DNA from: Clostridiales bacterium
GTDB lineage: Bacteria; Bacillota; Clostridia; Lachnospirales; Lachnospiraceae
Reading direction: 5' to 3'
Assembly (NCBI GenBank): GCA_022778745.1
Contig: JALFSR010000054.1
Coordinates: 1 to 43,387, forward strand
Length of the DNA: 43,387 nt
Shown in pieces: positions 1-9,415 of this stretch. Each line of letters opens with the position of its first letter. Positions within the stretch are counted from its first letter, which is position 1. The translations under genes were made by a program, and so were the position numbers. A model generated the notes under the pieces. That model was not told the origin of the DNA. It ran no database searches and was given only the letters and a program-made list of their open reading frames with translations.

Positions 1-194
1 TGCACATGGTCACTTTCTCCGACCTTGCAGTCAACCACAGTAAAGCCTTTTTCATCTGCAATAAAGGAAACCAATTCATACAGTCTGTCACAGATTTGAG
101 GTGTGAGTACCTTTCTTCGGTATTTGACACACCAAACAATATGATAATTGATGTTATATACGCAAGTCCTTGCGTGAATGTATTTATTCTTCAT
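1..194 (-). mobile_element. tnpA: IS200/IS605-family TnpA transposase, 5' part only (cut by window edge)
   Basis: Read on the minus strand from the ATG at 194-192, the first 64 codons give an N-terminus of IS200-type Y1 transposases: a basic start, then NYHIVWCVKYRRKVL, and a run ending DHV where the HUH metal-binding motif is expected. These single-strand transposases nick and rejoin subterminal hairpins at the element ends. The rest lies outside the window. No clear Shine-Dalgarno is seen, which is common in this family. The matching end hairpin lies upstream at 284-324. Family assignment is firm; whether the gene is intact cannot be judged. Confidence 0.85.
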
Positions 195-283
195 ACAGAT
201 TGTATATCACAATATGGCAATAAAGTCAATATTTATAATATTTATTATTAACACATATAGCAATAAATTTTTTGTAAAAAAAC

Positions 284-324
284 GGGCTTTCATCTCGGAG
301 ACAAGTCACCGAGAATTCCCGCCC
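284..324 (-). repeat. IS200-type subterminal end hairpin
   Basis: A two-step hairpin lies about 90 bp upstream of the tnpA start. The outer stem is GGGC (284-287) with GCCC (321-324). The inner stem is TCTCGG (293-298) with CCGAGA (309-314). This is the arrangement expected of the end that IS200/IS605 transposases recognise upstream of tnpA. The exact cleavage site is not determined. Confidence 0.6.
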
Positions 325-571
325 AAAACTCTTAAAAAGTTTTTTATTCATAAAAATCTCCTTTCCAAACAAAGAATTGTAAAATATTTCTACTGTGATT
401 ATAGGTTTTTTATTCAATCTTATAATCTCTCTTTGGTTATTCCCAACTATATTTTTCACGACTATATAATTTTCAGAATAACACTATGTATATTGCAATT
501 AACTTACTATTTTCTTTCAAAAATTCCCCAGGTTATTTTTTACATTTTATATTATCATACTAATATTTTTT

Positions 572-629
572 GTCAAGAAAGTAAAACGGACAATAAAATA
601 TTATTTATTGTCCGTTTTACTTTCTTGAC
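572..629. repeat. Perfect inverted repeat, 26-bp arms, 6-nt loop
   Basis: Arms 572-597 and 604-629 are exact reverse complements (starting GTCAAGAAAGTAAAACGG), separated by ATATTA. A T-run follows on the plus strand (631-636), so it could act as a plus-strand terminator, but no plus-strand gene precedes it. It may instead be a small palindromic repeat or a remnant of the neighbouring IS. The rest of 195-938 is very AT-rich and I see no convincing gene in it. Confidence 0.85.
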
Positions 630-902
630 TTTTTTATACTTATATGATATAATAATAGTTTATTTATCAACGCAACAATGAATTTGTTATCAAACTTGAG
701 TATAATGAATTTAATTTCATGTTCCAATCCCTTGCATAACAATATCTCTACTATATCCACCATGACTCCTGTTATTCCATTTATCATTATTAAGTTTAGA
801 TTGTCCATTACTTTCATGATTGAGACATTTTCTATAATTTCTTTCTCTCGCATAGTCAATTAATACCGTAATGAACTATCTATCTTTCCCCTCTATAAAT
901 AT

Positions 903-931
903 CACCCCCATAGTCAATCTATGAGGGTGTG
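903..931 (-). terminator. Stem-loop after rsmA (possible terminator)
   Basis: CACCCCCATAG and CTATGAGGGTG pair around TCAAT just beyond the rsmA stop. On the minus strand the stem is followed by an AT-rich stretch without a proper U-run, so terminator function is only possible. Confidence 0.4.
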
Positions 932-938
932 AAATCTT

Positions 939-1814
939 TTATTCCTGCATTCTACGTTCTGCTATATAATTGCTGAGTTTTGCGAACTCTTCTAAAGTTA
1001 GTGCTTCTCCACGGATGGATGTTCCTTTTTGAAGGTTTTCCACCGCTTCAGTAATTAATTGCTTAGAAATGTGGATATCTGGACTATTATTTAATCCATT
1101 GATTAATGTCTTTCGTCTTTGATTAAAGGAAGCTCGGATGCAGTCAAACATCAATTTCTCGTCGATCACTTCTACTGGAGGTTTTTCATGCAGCGTCAGA
1201 CGAATCACGGCACTTCCAACATTTGGGCGCGGCATAAAGCAGTTCGGCGGTACATTTGCCACAATATAAGGTTCCGCATAATATTGAATTGCCAAGGAGA
1301 GTGCTCCATAATCTTTACTTCCCGGACCAGTCTGCATTCGGTCTGCGACTTCTTTTTGTACCATAACAGTAATGCTCTGAATTGGAACATGATTTTCAAA
1401 TAATCCCATAATAATCGGAGTTGTGATATAGTATGGAAGATTGGCAACAACTTTTAATGACTTGCCCTCACACCGCTGCTGAACTAACTGGTTCAAGTCA
1501 ACTTTTAAAATGTCTTCATGCAAAATCGTCACATTATCGTAAGCACTCAACGTATCTTGCAAAATCGGAATGAGCTTATTGTCAATCTCTACTGCAATCA
1601 CTTGTTTTGCCGCCTCTGCCAGATACTGTGTCAATGTCCCGATTCCAGGTCCAATTTCCAGCACATAATCTTCTTTTGTAATATCCGCAGCCCGAATAAT
1701 CTTATCCAATACGCGCGTATCAATCAAAAAGTTCTGCCCATATTTCTTTGAAAAATGAAACTGGTATTTTTGCAGTATCTCAATTGTATTTTTTGGATTT
1801 CCTAATTCAGCCAT
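939..1814 (-). CDS. rsmA: 16S rRNA (adenine1518-N6/adenine1519-N6)-dimethyltransferase RsmA (KsgA)
   Basis: The 291-residue protein has the RsmA/KsgA signature. A KYGQNFL segment near residue 25 starts the SAM-binding fold. VLEIGPGIGTLTQYLA is motif I, and VVANLPYYITTPII contains the NLPY catalytic motif. The C-terminal helical domain includes FNQRRKTLINGL. It dimethylates two adenines in helix 45 of 16S rRNA late in small-subunit maturation. Length is normal for the family (260-295). Its start overlaps the end of tatD by 13 bp, indicating translational coupling in a tatD-rsmA operon, an order common in Firmicutes. Confidence 0.97.
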   Translation of the reverse strand: MAELGNPKNTIEILQKYQFHFSKKYGQNFLIDTRVLDKIIRAADITKEDYVLEIGPGIGTLTQYLAEAAKQVIAVEIDNKLIPILQDTLSAYDNVTILHEDILKVDLNQLVQQRCEGKSLKVVANLPYYITTPIIMGLFENHVPIQSITVMVQKEVADRMQTGPGSKDYGALSLAIQYYAEPYIVANVPPNCFMPRPNVGSAVIRLTLHEKPPVEVIDEKLMFDCIRASFNQRRKTLINGLNNSPDIHISKQLITEAVENLQKGTSIRGEALTLEEFAKLSNYIAERRMQE

Positions 1815-2590
1815 TCGCCCTCCAATCGGTACAGTTGATGTGCATTTTTATTTGTAACCTGTACCACTTCTTCTTCGCTTACTTGTTTTAATTCACTAAT
1901 CGCAGTTACTACATATGGTAAATAAAGCGAACAATTCCGTTTTCCTCGATATGGCACAGGTGCCAAATATGGGCTGTCCGTCTCAAGCACAATTCGCTCC
2001 AATGGAATCGCCTGCACTACTTCCTTCAGTACACGAGCATTTTTAAATGTCACGACACCGCCAACACCAATATAAAATCCCATATTCACATATTCCTTTG
2101 CCATCTCCACACTATTGGAAAAACAGTGAATCACACCTCCGATTTCCTCTGTATGCAATGCTTTCATCATATCCATTGTATCTTTCGCCGCATCTCGGCT
2201 ATGAATTACAAGTGGTTTTTTCAATTCCCTTGCCAGCTCAATCTGGCGTTCAAACCAATATTTCTGCACGCTGCGTTCCGTCTCATCCCAATAGTAATCC
2301 AATCCAATCTCTCCAACAGCTACCGCTTTGGGATGCTGTGCCATCTCTCGTACAAGAGAAAAATTCTCTTCTGTCAACTCTTTTGTCTCACTTGGATGTA
2401 CACCAACTGCGGCATAAATATAGTCATACTGTTCAGCTAATGCGATCGTAGTAGGAATTGATGCCAAGCTCGCTGCGATATTTACTACTTTCTCAATTCC
2501 CTGTCCGGGAAACTGCACCAGCAGCGCATCCCGGTCTTCCTCAAACCACTCATCATCATAATGAGCATGTGTCTCAAAAACATGTTCCAT
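1802..2590 (-). CDS. tatD: TatD-family metal-dependent deoxyribonuclease
   Basis: The 262-residue TatD/YcfH hydrolase has the amidohydrolase-type TIM barrel. It opens with ETHAHYDD (metal-binding HxH), then GEIGLDYYWD, PLVIHSRDA, GVIHCFS and LETDSPYLAP, which together supply the metal ligands. Proteins of this family are 3'-5' exonucleases acting on DNA or RNA. The start has a good upstream GAGGAG. It is the first gene of the pair with rsmA, whose start codon lies inside its 3' end. Confidence 0.95.
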   Translation of the reverse strand: MEHVFETHAHYDDEWFEEDRDALLVQFPGQGIEKVVNIAASLASIPTTIALAEQYDYIYAAVGVHPSETKELTEENFSLVREMAQHPKAVAVGEIGLDYYWDETERSVQKYWFERQIELARELKKPLVIHSRDAAKDTMDMMKALHTEEIGGVIHCFSNSVEMAKEYVNMGFYIGVGGVVTFKNARVLKEVVQAIPLERIVLETDSPYLAPVPYRGKRNCSLYLPYVVTAISELKQVSEEEVVQVTNKNAHQLYRLEGEWLN

Positions 2591-2640
2591 AATTATTTTC
2601 TCTCCTCATCTCAACATTCCATCCATGCTGTTTGGCAGCG

Positions 2641-2928
2641 TCAATTTCTCATTTGGAGTCCTCGCTCTGCAATTACTTCCCGATCCGAAACCCATAAATG
2701 ATCTACTCTTGCAAAACGATTTCCAGTTTTAATGTCATTCATAAATACATGAATATTCAATGGTTTTCCCTGTACTTCCATTTCTACCGTACCATCCTCG
2801 CAGTTCATAACCCATCCCGTCAGATGATACTTTCTCGCTGCCATCATCGTATAATAACGAAATCCACATTCCTGTACATGTCCTTCCGCTACAATATGTT
2901 TTCTTACGTCACCGTTTCGTCCAAACAT
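2641..2928 (-). CDS. acyP: Acylphosphatase
   Basis: The 95-residue protein matches the acylphosphatase fold. EGHVQECGFRYYTM carries the phosphate-binding loop with the catalytic Arg, and GWVMNCEDGTVEMEVQG carries the catalytic Asn. It hydrolyses carboxyl-phosphate bonds, as in acetyl- or carbamoyl-phosphate. The canonical loop glycine pair (GVGFR) is ECGFR here, a modest departure. I chose the ATG at 2928 because GGAGG lies 10 nt upstream; an in-frame ATG at 2946 would add six residues (MGGGCS) and has no Shine-Dalgarno. It lies just upstream of tatD on the same strand and could be cotranscribed. Confidence 0.85.
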   Translation of the reverse strand: MFGRNGDVRKHIVAEGHVQECGFRYYTMMAARKYHLTGWVMNCEDGTVEMEVQGKPLNIHVFMNDIKTGNRFARVDHLWVSDREVIAERGLQMRN

Positions 2929-3160
2929 AGAACATCCGCCTCCCATCTTAATTTCCCGTCTGTCATTTTCTAATTTTATCACATAGAACATTATAGTCAA
3001 AAGCTTTCGACCCTATTATTTTTTATTATATCATTTTTTTTCAATACTTTCAATTGAATTAAATAAATGTACAAAATATCATTTAATCCCAACATCATAC
3101 TATCATAGTCAAATACTACCTATTCTTCCTATTATTTTCATCGTTTTTCACAAATTTTCG

Positions 3161-3188
3161 TTGTTTTCCGATGCAAAAATGTTATAAT
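3161..3188 (+). promoter_or_regulatory. Sigma-A promoter of the marR-type gene
   Basis: TTGTTT (3161-3166) and TATAAT (3183-3188) are spaced by 16 bp, upstream of a Shine-Dalgarno and a TTG start. An in-frame ATG at 3171 lies inside the spacer, so it cannot be the start from this promoter. A TTCAATTGAA palindrome (about 3049-3058) lies upstream and could be an operator. Confidence 0.7.
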
Positions 3189-3254
3189 GAAAATGGAGAA
3201 AAGAGATCTTTTTTACGAATATTAAATCTCTATTTTTTGAAAGGGGACTTTATT

Positions 3255-3689
3255 TTGAAAGAGTATCATACATTAAATGAGCTTCTGGTCTATCTTTTTA
3301 ACTGTATTATGGATATTGAACAGAAAAATTTAATTACTGGTGAATTTTCTGATATTTCAAATAATGATATGCATATTATTGAGGCGGTCGGTCTTCAAGG
3401 ACACCGCAATATGAGCGCTGTTGCTAAACAATTAAATATTACAATTGGCACACTTACTATAACAGTAAATCGACTTGTCAAAAAAGGATACGTCATACGC
3501 CAAAGAAGTGAACAAGATAAACGTGTCGTCCATCTTGCTCTCAGTGAAAAAGGACAGCGTGCCTATGCGCATCACAAACAATTTCACAAACAAATGATTG
3601 ATGGAGCAATACAATATCTATCAACGGAAGAATTAAAAGTTTTAATCAAGGCATTATCTGGATTGATTGACTATTTTCATAACGAATAA
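3255..3689 (+). CDS. MarR-family transcriptional regulator, FabT-like
   Basis: The 144-residue winged-helix regulator has a recognition-helix region NMSAVAKQLNITIGTLTITVNRLVKKGYV followed by the wing RQRSEQDKRVVHLALSEKG. The N-terminal dimerisation helix (NELLVYLFNCIMDIEQKNL) and overall pattern resemble FabT, the clostridial/streptococcal repressor of fatty-acid synthesis genes. No fab gene lies beside it, so that role is inference. I chose the TTG at 3255 because GGGG lies 8 nt upstream and earlier codons fall in the promoter. It is one of few plus-strand genes in this arm. Confidence 0.85.
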   Translation: MKEYHTLNELLVYLFNCIMDIEQKNLITGEFSDISNNDMHIIEAVGLQGHRNMSAVAKQLNITIGTLTITVNRLVKKGYVIRQRSEQDKRVVHLALSEKGQRAYAHHKQFHKQMIDGAIQYLSTEELKVLIKALSGLIDYFHNE

Positions 3690-3758
3690 TTTTTTCCAAC
3701 TAACTTATTAAAACCGACATTTGGAATCTACCTTGCTATCCTTTTACAAACAATATAA

Positions 3759-3782
3759 AAGCCCCTCAAACCCGAGGGGCTT
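3759..3782 (-). terminator. Rho-independent terminator of the DUF885 gene
   Basis: AAGCCCCTC (3759-3767) pairs with GAGGGGCTT (3774-3782). On the minus strand the stem is followed by a T-rich stretch. It lies between two convergent genes and may serve both. Confidence 0.8.
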
Positions 3783-3815
3783 ACAACATTTATACAGACC
3801 AATCAAACTGCCTGA

Positions 3816-5657
3816 TTATGAGATCTTTTGCATATACGCCTTTATCACATCGAATGGTGCTGGACCGATATCCAATACTGCCTGATGGAATTTGAGTTCT
3901 GTAAATGCCTTTCCCCAATTTGTCTTTGCCTGTTCTTTTAAGTCCAAAAACTGGAGATAACCAACATAATAACTCAAATAATTTGCTGGGTCTTCTACGA
4001 TATTATAATAGATTTCCCGTATCATTTCATCATCCACATCACCGAAATAATTAGCGATACAACCCTTTACCTGCTGCATATCCCATCCATCATAATGGAT
4101 TCCAATATCCATCCATGCATGAATACCAAGTGTTGCAGAATTACAATACTTCAAATATGCCTTTACTGCATCTGGCAGAGTCTCCATCATATCATACGAT
4201 AACTGCTCCGTGTAAACTGCCCATCCTTCCGTATACCCTGGAAAATTCAATATTTTTCTCAAATTATTCGTACATTTCTGTCTGAAATAAACAATTTGAT
4301 ACAAATGCCCTGGATACCCCTCATGTGCAATCGTCGGATAAAGCTTTGTCAAATCATACTTTGGATTTGCATTAATATAAATCACATTATTATCCGTCTG
4401 GTCAATCGGCGGGCTCAAATAAAAAGCTGGACTTAAATAATCTTGCAATACCGGATTAATATATTTCACCTGATAGGAAGTCTGTTCAAGCATTGGAAAA
4501 TCATTGATAATCTTTTGCTGAAGCTGCACTAAGATTTCATTTGGATCAGTGGACGGATAAACTGCCTGTGATGCTGTTTCCGCAATCGTTGCATCCTGCT
4601 CTAATAATGCCGCTGCATTTGCAAGATCTTCATATACCTGACTTATAATTTTTTCTTTCATCTCATCAACACTGAGAGAAGATCCTGTATACGCAGCTGT
4701 TAAATACTCATAATATTCTTTTCCCTGCTTAAACTGACAAAGACCGCCTGCATTTGTCCCTGTCCCTTTTAGTGATTTTAATTCTGAAATAAGCTGCTCA
4801 TATGCTGGAATAATATATTTCGTAACTGCGTGATTATTTTTCTCAATATAATGCTGCTTTACTTTCTCTTCCAATGCCATTCCCTGAATTTTATCCTGAA
4901 ATGCAGAAATCAACATATGATTGGTCTTATCCGCCACAAACTGTTCGCATTGTGCCAAAATTTCATCCAATACTGCATCCGACATAAACAGTCCTGCTTT
5001 TGACTTTTCTTTTTCAAAATTTATAATTTCTATAAAGTACTGCGGAACTTTACTGCATAGCTGCAAATATTCGTCAATATCCGCTGTAGAAGCAAATGTA
5101 TATTCACATAAGAAGATTGGAAGCTGTGCCTGCACTCCTGTCAATGGACTCAGATTTTCCTCATATAAATATAGATTTTCTGCCTTTAATTCCGTCTCTA
5201 AATAAGAATGAAAAACATCGTAAATTAATTGTTCCTCTTCACTTAAGTTTTGATAGGTCTCCAACTGCTCTTTTATTTTATGAAGCTGTTGATAATATCG
5301 AATTTTTTCCTCTTCCGAAGCCGAGCGGATTACTGCCTCATTATGCTGGATTCCGAAATTATCGGGATTCATTACTGTATAATGCCGATCAATCGTATCC
5401 TCCTCCATCCACTGTCGAAAAATCTCATCTGTAAACTGCTGCAGTGTAAGCGTGCTTGCATCTGGAATCGTCACGACTTCCTGCTGCTCCCGCTCAAAAT
5501 TCGAGCGAATTAAAAAATAAATTCCTCCTCCCGCACCAGCAACTAACAATACAATCAAAAGTAGTGCAATTACTGTATACGAATACTGTTTTACCCAGCT
5601 CTTCTGTCTTCTCTGATTCTCAGATCTTTTTGGCAGCATCGGTTCTTTTTCTTCCAT
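3816..5657 (-). CDS. Membrane-anchored DUF885-family protein (putative metallopeptidase)
   Basis: The 613-residue protein starts with a basic segment and one hydrophobic helix (about residues 25-51, YTVIALLLIVLLVAGAGGG), so it is probably anchored with its bulk outside the cell. The body is DUF885. The key motif TIAHEGYPGHLYQ has the HExxxGH pattern, and the later PGYTEGWAVYTEQL supplies a further conserved glutamate; both suggest a zinc-peptidase-like active site. Substrate is unknown. Length suits the family. It is monocistronic with its own terminator. Confidence 0.88.
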   Translation of the reverse strand: MEEKEPMLPKRSENQRRQKSWVKQYSYTVIALLLIVLLVAGAGGGIYFLIRSNFEREQQEVVTIPDASTLTLQQFTDEIFRQWMEEDTIDRHYTVMNPDNFGIQHNEAVIRSASEEEKIRYYQQLHKIKEQLETYQNLSEEEQLIYDVFHSYLETELKAENLYLYEENLSPLTGVQAQLPIFLCEYTFASTADIDEYLQLCSKVPQYFIEIINFEKEKSKAGLFMSDAVLDEILAQCEQFVADKTNHMLISAFQDKIQGMALEEKVKQHYIEKNNHAVTKYIIPAYEQLISELKSLKGTGTNAGGLCQFKQGKEYYEYLTAAYTGSSLSVDEMKEKIISQVYEDLANAAALLEQDATIAETASQAVYPSTDPNEILVQLQQKIINDFPMLEQTSYQVKYINPVLQDYLSPAFYLSPPIDQTDNNVIYINANPKYDLTKLYPTIAHEGYPGHLYQIVYFRQKCTNNLRKILNFPGYTEGWAVYTEQLSYDMMETLPDAVKAYLKYCNSATLGIHAWMDIGIHYDGWDMQQVKGCIANYFGDVDDEMIREIYYNIVEDPANYLSYYVGYLQFLDLKEQAKTNWGKAFTELKFHQAVLDIGPAPFDVIKAYMQKIS

Positions 5658-5849
5658 CTTCTACCTCCCTAGCGATTCATGTCTATAATCTATCATATGC
5701 TTCCTACTAGCCATAATAGAAGGCAAGCTGTTCTATTCAGACAGGCGGATATTCGCAATACCCTTCGCTGCTTGCTCATAATTTTTTATTATACTCCAAC
5801 AAAAAAAGATAAGCAATGGAAAATTGACCAGATAAGAGCGTGACGTCAG

Positions 5850-6455
5850 TTATCTATATACAAGAGATGGAGTACATCTAACAATAGATTGATCATCAAA
5901 CTCGTAAATCTCTTGGCAGCAAACTTGAATATCTTCCGCATTATGACTTGTCATTAATAATGTACCTCCATCTTTTACAAATGCATTAAGAATCTCTCGA
6001 ATTCTTAACACTGATGTTTTATCCAATCCGTTCATCGGTTCATCTAAAATTAATATTTCTGGTTGTTCCATCAAGGCTTGTGCCAAGCGCAGCTTTTGCT
6101 TCATTCCAAGTGAATATTTTCTCACTTTTTTGTCTTTCTCATCGATCAGACCTACTTTTTCTAACGTTTCTAAAATTTCATTGTCTCCAATCTTATTTTG
6201 CACTTGAGCAAGCAGCTTTAGGTTCGTGAATCCGGAGTAATCATTGATAAAATCCAGTGTTTCAATTACAGCGCCAGCATCTTGTATAAAATCCGTATCC
6301 TTTCCAATCACTTTACCATTACAGATAATCTCTCCCTCTGTTAATCTGGAAAATCCGCAGATTGTCTTGAAAAATACCGATTTTCCACATCCATTATGTC
6401 CAATAAATCCATAACTTTTTCCCCGCTCTATATTTAAATTAAAAATATCGTAAAA
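5850..6455 (-). pseudogene. ABC transporter ATP-binding protein, 5' end lost
   Basis: The frame is open back to a stop at about 6456 and reads DIFNLNIERGKSYGFIGHN, then the Walker A GHNGCGKS. Next come the Q-loop region, a degraded signature (RKYSLGMKQKLRLAQAL), Walker B (ILILDEPMNGLD) and the H-loop (LMTSHN). The C-terminus looks complete. About 20 N-terminal residues and the start codon are missing; the only available start, GTG at 6311, lies after Walker A. Immediately upstream the sequence switches to a copy of the promoter and leader found before the small exported protein at 10.6 kb, so a rearrangement joined that leader to a gutted ATPase gene. Probably inactive. Confidence 0.8.
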
Positions 6456-6516
6456 TTAACTGTATAAAACTCCCCGGTTCGTTTTATAAAAATATACCAC
6501 CATATCTTCCTCTTAA

Positions 6517-6570
6517 TATCAATAAACTAAATAGAACATAATTTTTGGTTTTTATGTTCTATTTAATTTA
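6517..6570 (-). promoter_or_regulatory. Inverted repeat plus promoter, copy A
   Basis: The inverted repeat has 19-bp arms 6523-6541 (core AAATAGAACATAA) and 6552-6570, with one mismatch and a 10-nt loop. It abuts a minus-strand -35 box, TTGATA (6522-6517). The downstream leader down to about 6465 (including CCGGGGAGTTTT) matches copy B at 10.63-10.75 kb. Arm sequences differ from copy B but remain self-complementary. The flanking stretch 6571-6800 holds no gene. A 12-bp inverted pair GGTTCTTTCTAA (6620-6631) / TTAGAAAGAACC (6718-6729) lies there. Confidence 0.7.
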
Positions 6571-6800
6571 AGATAAAGCGAAAAAGTCACTGCAGACTCA
6601 CGGAAGTCAATCATTATTTGGTTCTTTCTAAGTTTAGTTGATACTAAAGTGAAATCTTGAAGAAAATCTATACTATACAAGTTTCAAAAGGAAAAAACGC
6701 TTTATTTTCAACAAACATTAGAAAGAACCCCAAAATGCTTGCATTTCCTCTTTCCTCATGCCTTTGCGTAAATAAAAAGTGGAAGACTTTCTTAATGATC

Positions 6801-9413
6801 TTACATGATAATCTTTGATTTTCGTATTAATGCAAGACATGGCAAAAGTGCCGTAAATACAATTCCCACACTTCCTCCTAAAATTGCCCAAAAATACCAT
6901 GTTTCAAACAGTGAAATAAATTCTTTCCCAATGATTCCGTACAAAATAGGCAGGGACATAATAACCCCACATCCCCATATTCCTAATGTCTGAATTCCAA
7001 TACATATTTCCAGTCTGCTTCGCTTCATGCCGCAAATTCTTAGCAATGCATATTTTTTCTGATAAAGAATCGTTTTTTCAATCATCTGACTGCAAAATGT
7101 AATAAATGTGATCAGCGTGCAAATAATGAATATTACATAAACAAAGTTTTCAAGACAAAGATTGTATTGTCTATACGCAGATAGTTCTTCCTGCAAATTT
7201 GTTAATTTCATTGTTGGCAGTTCTTCTTGATACATTGCCATCTTCTCTCTTATTTCATTGAAATCTGCCAACGGTTCCGTGTAAATACGCACCCGGCTAT
7301 ACGTTACATCTCCTAATCCATATCTTTCAAATGTATCATTCAATGTTAGAAACGTATATGCTTTTCTCGGTCCTAACGAATAATCAAACCATCCAATATG
7401 ACTCCGAATAATCGCCCCAATTTTTACTGTAAAATCTCTCCGTTTTAAAAATTGTTCACACTCATCTTCCATCACTGTACCAGTATATTGCTGTAATGTC
7501 TGCAGTTCTGTCAGATGCAATTCATCTCCCACTTGAAACAACGTATCTTTATAAGATTCTTCTTCACCTGAGTTTACTGGAAACATATAATTGGTTCCAT
7601 CTACATCTACGAGCTGATAATTTGGCACCATTAAAATAATTTCTTCTCCAGATAAGATTTTGTCTAAATGAATCTCCCCTTCTGTTACATACTTTGAGAA
7701 AGATTCTAGTTCGTCCTCTGAATATCCCATAAAACAGGAAGGCACATATCGTTTGTTATCTGAATATTGAAAATACTCCTTTGCATTTTCTGGAACGTCA
7801 TTTACAGAATAAAAATCTCCATCCATCATATAGTCAAATCCATCTAAATAAGAATCAAGCTGATCTATTTCCAATGCAACTGAACATCGAGAGTCTTGCT
7901 TATAGGCAAGCACTTTTTGAATTCCTTCTTCTTTACTCATCTGCTCCACGAATGATTCTTTCATTCCATCCAATTCCAAACTATCTATGTATGTGAATCC
8001 ATTTTCCTGCATTCCAGCTACGCTGTCCGCATCTAAATTTTTTCTGTCTTCTCCTTGCCTCATAATTGTTTCCCATCCATAATCATAATCATATGGCATC
8101 TTTCCGTCATACTCGACATATCCACTCGAGTTTTTAAAATAAACCTGATATTGAATAGAATAAAGAAATAATACAATTGATGCGGCAACTACTATCATTA
8201 AAACAAAAAACATTTTTTTGTTTTGTAGATATTCCCAAAATATAATTCTTTTCCACCCAGTTTTTTTATAGGCGGGGTTATTATATTCCTTTAATATTAC
8301 CGTTTTTTCCCGCATAATATTCCAAATAAACACTGCTGAGATTACGATATTAATGAAAAATACTACTAATCCAAATAAAGATATACTTCTCCAGTCCATT
8401 TCATTTGGATATTGAATATTTGTTTTACTTGAAAGTATATTTAATAAGATTTTACTTCCTATTATTCCAATCAAAAGCCCTATTAAAATCCCAATAATAC
8501 TATAACTTATATACTTCAAAATCAAATAAATACGAATTTTATTTTTCTTCATTCCAAGCATATAAAGAATCTTTATCTGCTCCTTCTCTTTCTTTTCATA
8601 TAGTCCGATAATCGCATAACTCATAATAACAGCAAATCCATACATCATCCATCCAAACATCTCTGGAATTTCAAATACAACCATTTTCCCTACACTTGCA
8701 TTTTTATTAAAGAAAAAATAACGATTACTGCTGTCATACGACTGTTTTGCATCGGACAAACGCGTGAATATACACATATGATAATCCACTCCATTTACCT
8801 GAATGAGTTGTTCCGCCTTTTTTTTCGACAAAAATCCATTGATTGGGATTGCCTGATCTGTTATCTGCTGCTCCCCTTTCGCCCATAGCCTTCCATAATC
8901 TTTTATTATTCCAGCAACTTTATAAATCTCTCCATCAATTGTGACAGATGCACCAACTGTTTCTGCTCCTAATTGTTTACTTATTGTTTTCGTAAGAGCA
9001 ATTTCATTTTCCTGATTTGGATAATGTCCTTCCTGCAACCGAATTCCTGATAATTCTATTGCAGAATTATCAGCATATCCCAAACAAATCATTTGATCCG
9101 CTTTTAATGGTATTCTCTTTACAATAACCAATTGCTCCATTCGCTCATACTGAAATCCTTCTAATTCTTCTGTTATATTTTGTTCCGATACAAAAAATGG
9201 ATGGGTTTCATCCATATCATAATAAATATCTGTAAATTTTCCATAAACCTCTCCATTTATCTTAACGGCATGATTCAAAATATTATAGGACATATTATAT
9301 AAAATCGTCGAAAGTGCAACGATGATTGCAGTTGTGGTGATATATAATAAAACTTGATATTTTACTTTGCTGAATCGCCTTAATATATTCCAAATTCCTC
9401 TCCATTCGCTCAT
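6801..9413 (-). CDS. ABC transporter permease, FtsX/MacB type
   Basis: The 870-residue membrane protein has two FtsX-like blocks. There is an N-terminal transmembrane helix (about residues 20-42), then an extracytoplasmic domain to about 245. A group of helices follows (about 250-270, 295-320, 340-365), then a second single helix near 400 and a second large outer domain. Four-helix character returns at the C-terminus (about 755-865). This is the duplicated architecture of lipoprotein or antimicrobial-peptide type VII ABC systems, which couple ATPase strokes to outer-face conformational change. It starts 3 bp after its ATPase gene, so the two are certainly one operon. Substrate is unknown. Confidence 0.9.
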   Translation of the reverse strand: MSEWRGIWNILRRFSKVKYQVLLYITTTAIIVALSTILYNMSYNILNHAVKINGEVYGKFTDIYYDMDETHPFFVSEQNITEELEGFQYERMEQLVIVKRIPLKADQMICLGYADNSAIELSGIRLQEGHYPNQENEIALTKTISKQLGAETVGASVTIDGEIYKVAGIIKDYGRLWAKGEQQITDQAIPINGFLSKKKAEQLIQVNGVDYHMCIFTRLSDAKQSYDSSNRYFFFNKNASVGKMVVFEIPEMFGWMMYGFAVIMSYAIIGLYEKKEKEQIKILYMLGMKKNKIRIYLILKYISYSIIGILIGLLIGIIGSKILLNILSSKTNIQYPNEMDWRSISLFGLVVFFINIVISAVFIWNIMREKTVILKEYNNPAYKKTGWKRIIFWEYLQNKKMFFVLMIVVAASIVLFLYSIQYQVYFKNSSGYVEYDGKMPYDYDYGWETIMRQGEDRKNLDADSVAGMQENGFTYIDSLELDGMKESFVEQMSKEEGIQKVLAYKQDSRCSVALEIDQLDSYLDGFDYMMDGDFYSVNDVPENAKEYFQYSDNKRYVPSCFMGYSEDELESFSKYVTEGEIHLDKILSGEEIILMVPNYQLVDVDGTNYMFPVNSGEEESYKDTLFQVGDELHLTELQTLQQYTGTVMEDECEQFLKRRDFTVKIGAIIRSHIGWFDYSLGPRKAYTFLTLNDTFERYGLGDVTYSRVRIYTEPLADFNEIREKMAMYQEELPTMKLTNLQEELSAYRQYNLCLENFVYVIFIICTLITFITFCSQMIEKTILYQKKYALLRICGMKRSRLEICIGIQTLGIWGCGVIMSLPILYGIIGKEFISLFETWYFWAILGGSVGIVFTALLPCLALIRKSKIIM

Positions 9414-9415
9414 TC

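Noticed and set aside
178-681. 167-codon plus-strand frame
   Set aside because: Low-complexity AT-rich reading across the IS end and inverted repeat; no start signal.
617-859. 80-codon minus-strand frame
   Set aside because: Begins without ATG or ribosome site, very AT-rich, overlaps the inverted repeat; no family signal.
6620-6729. Insertion sequence bounded by 12-bp inverted repeats
   Set aside because: Only 86 bp between the arms, no gene and no target duplication seen; kept only as a note in the copy A entry.
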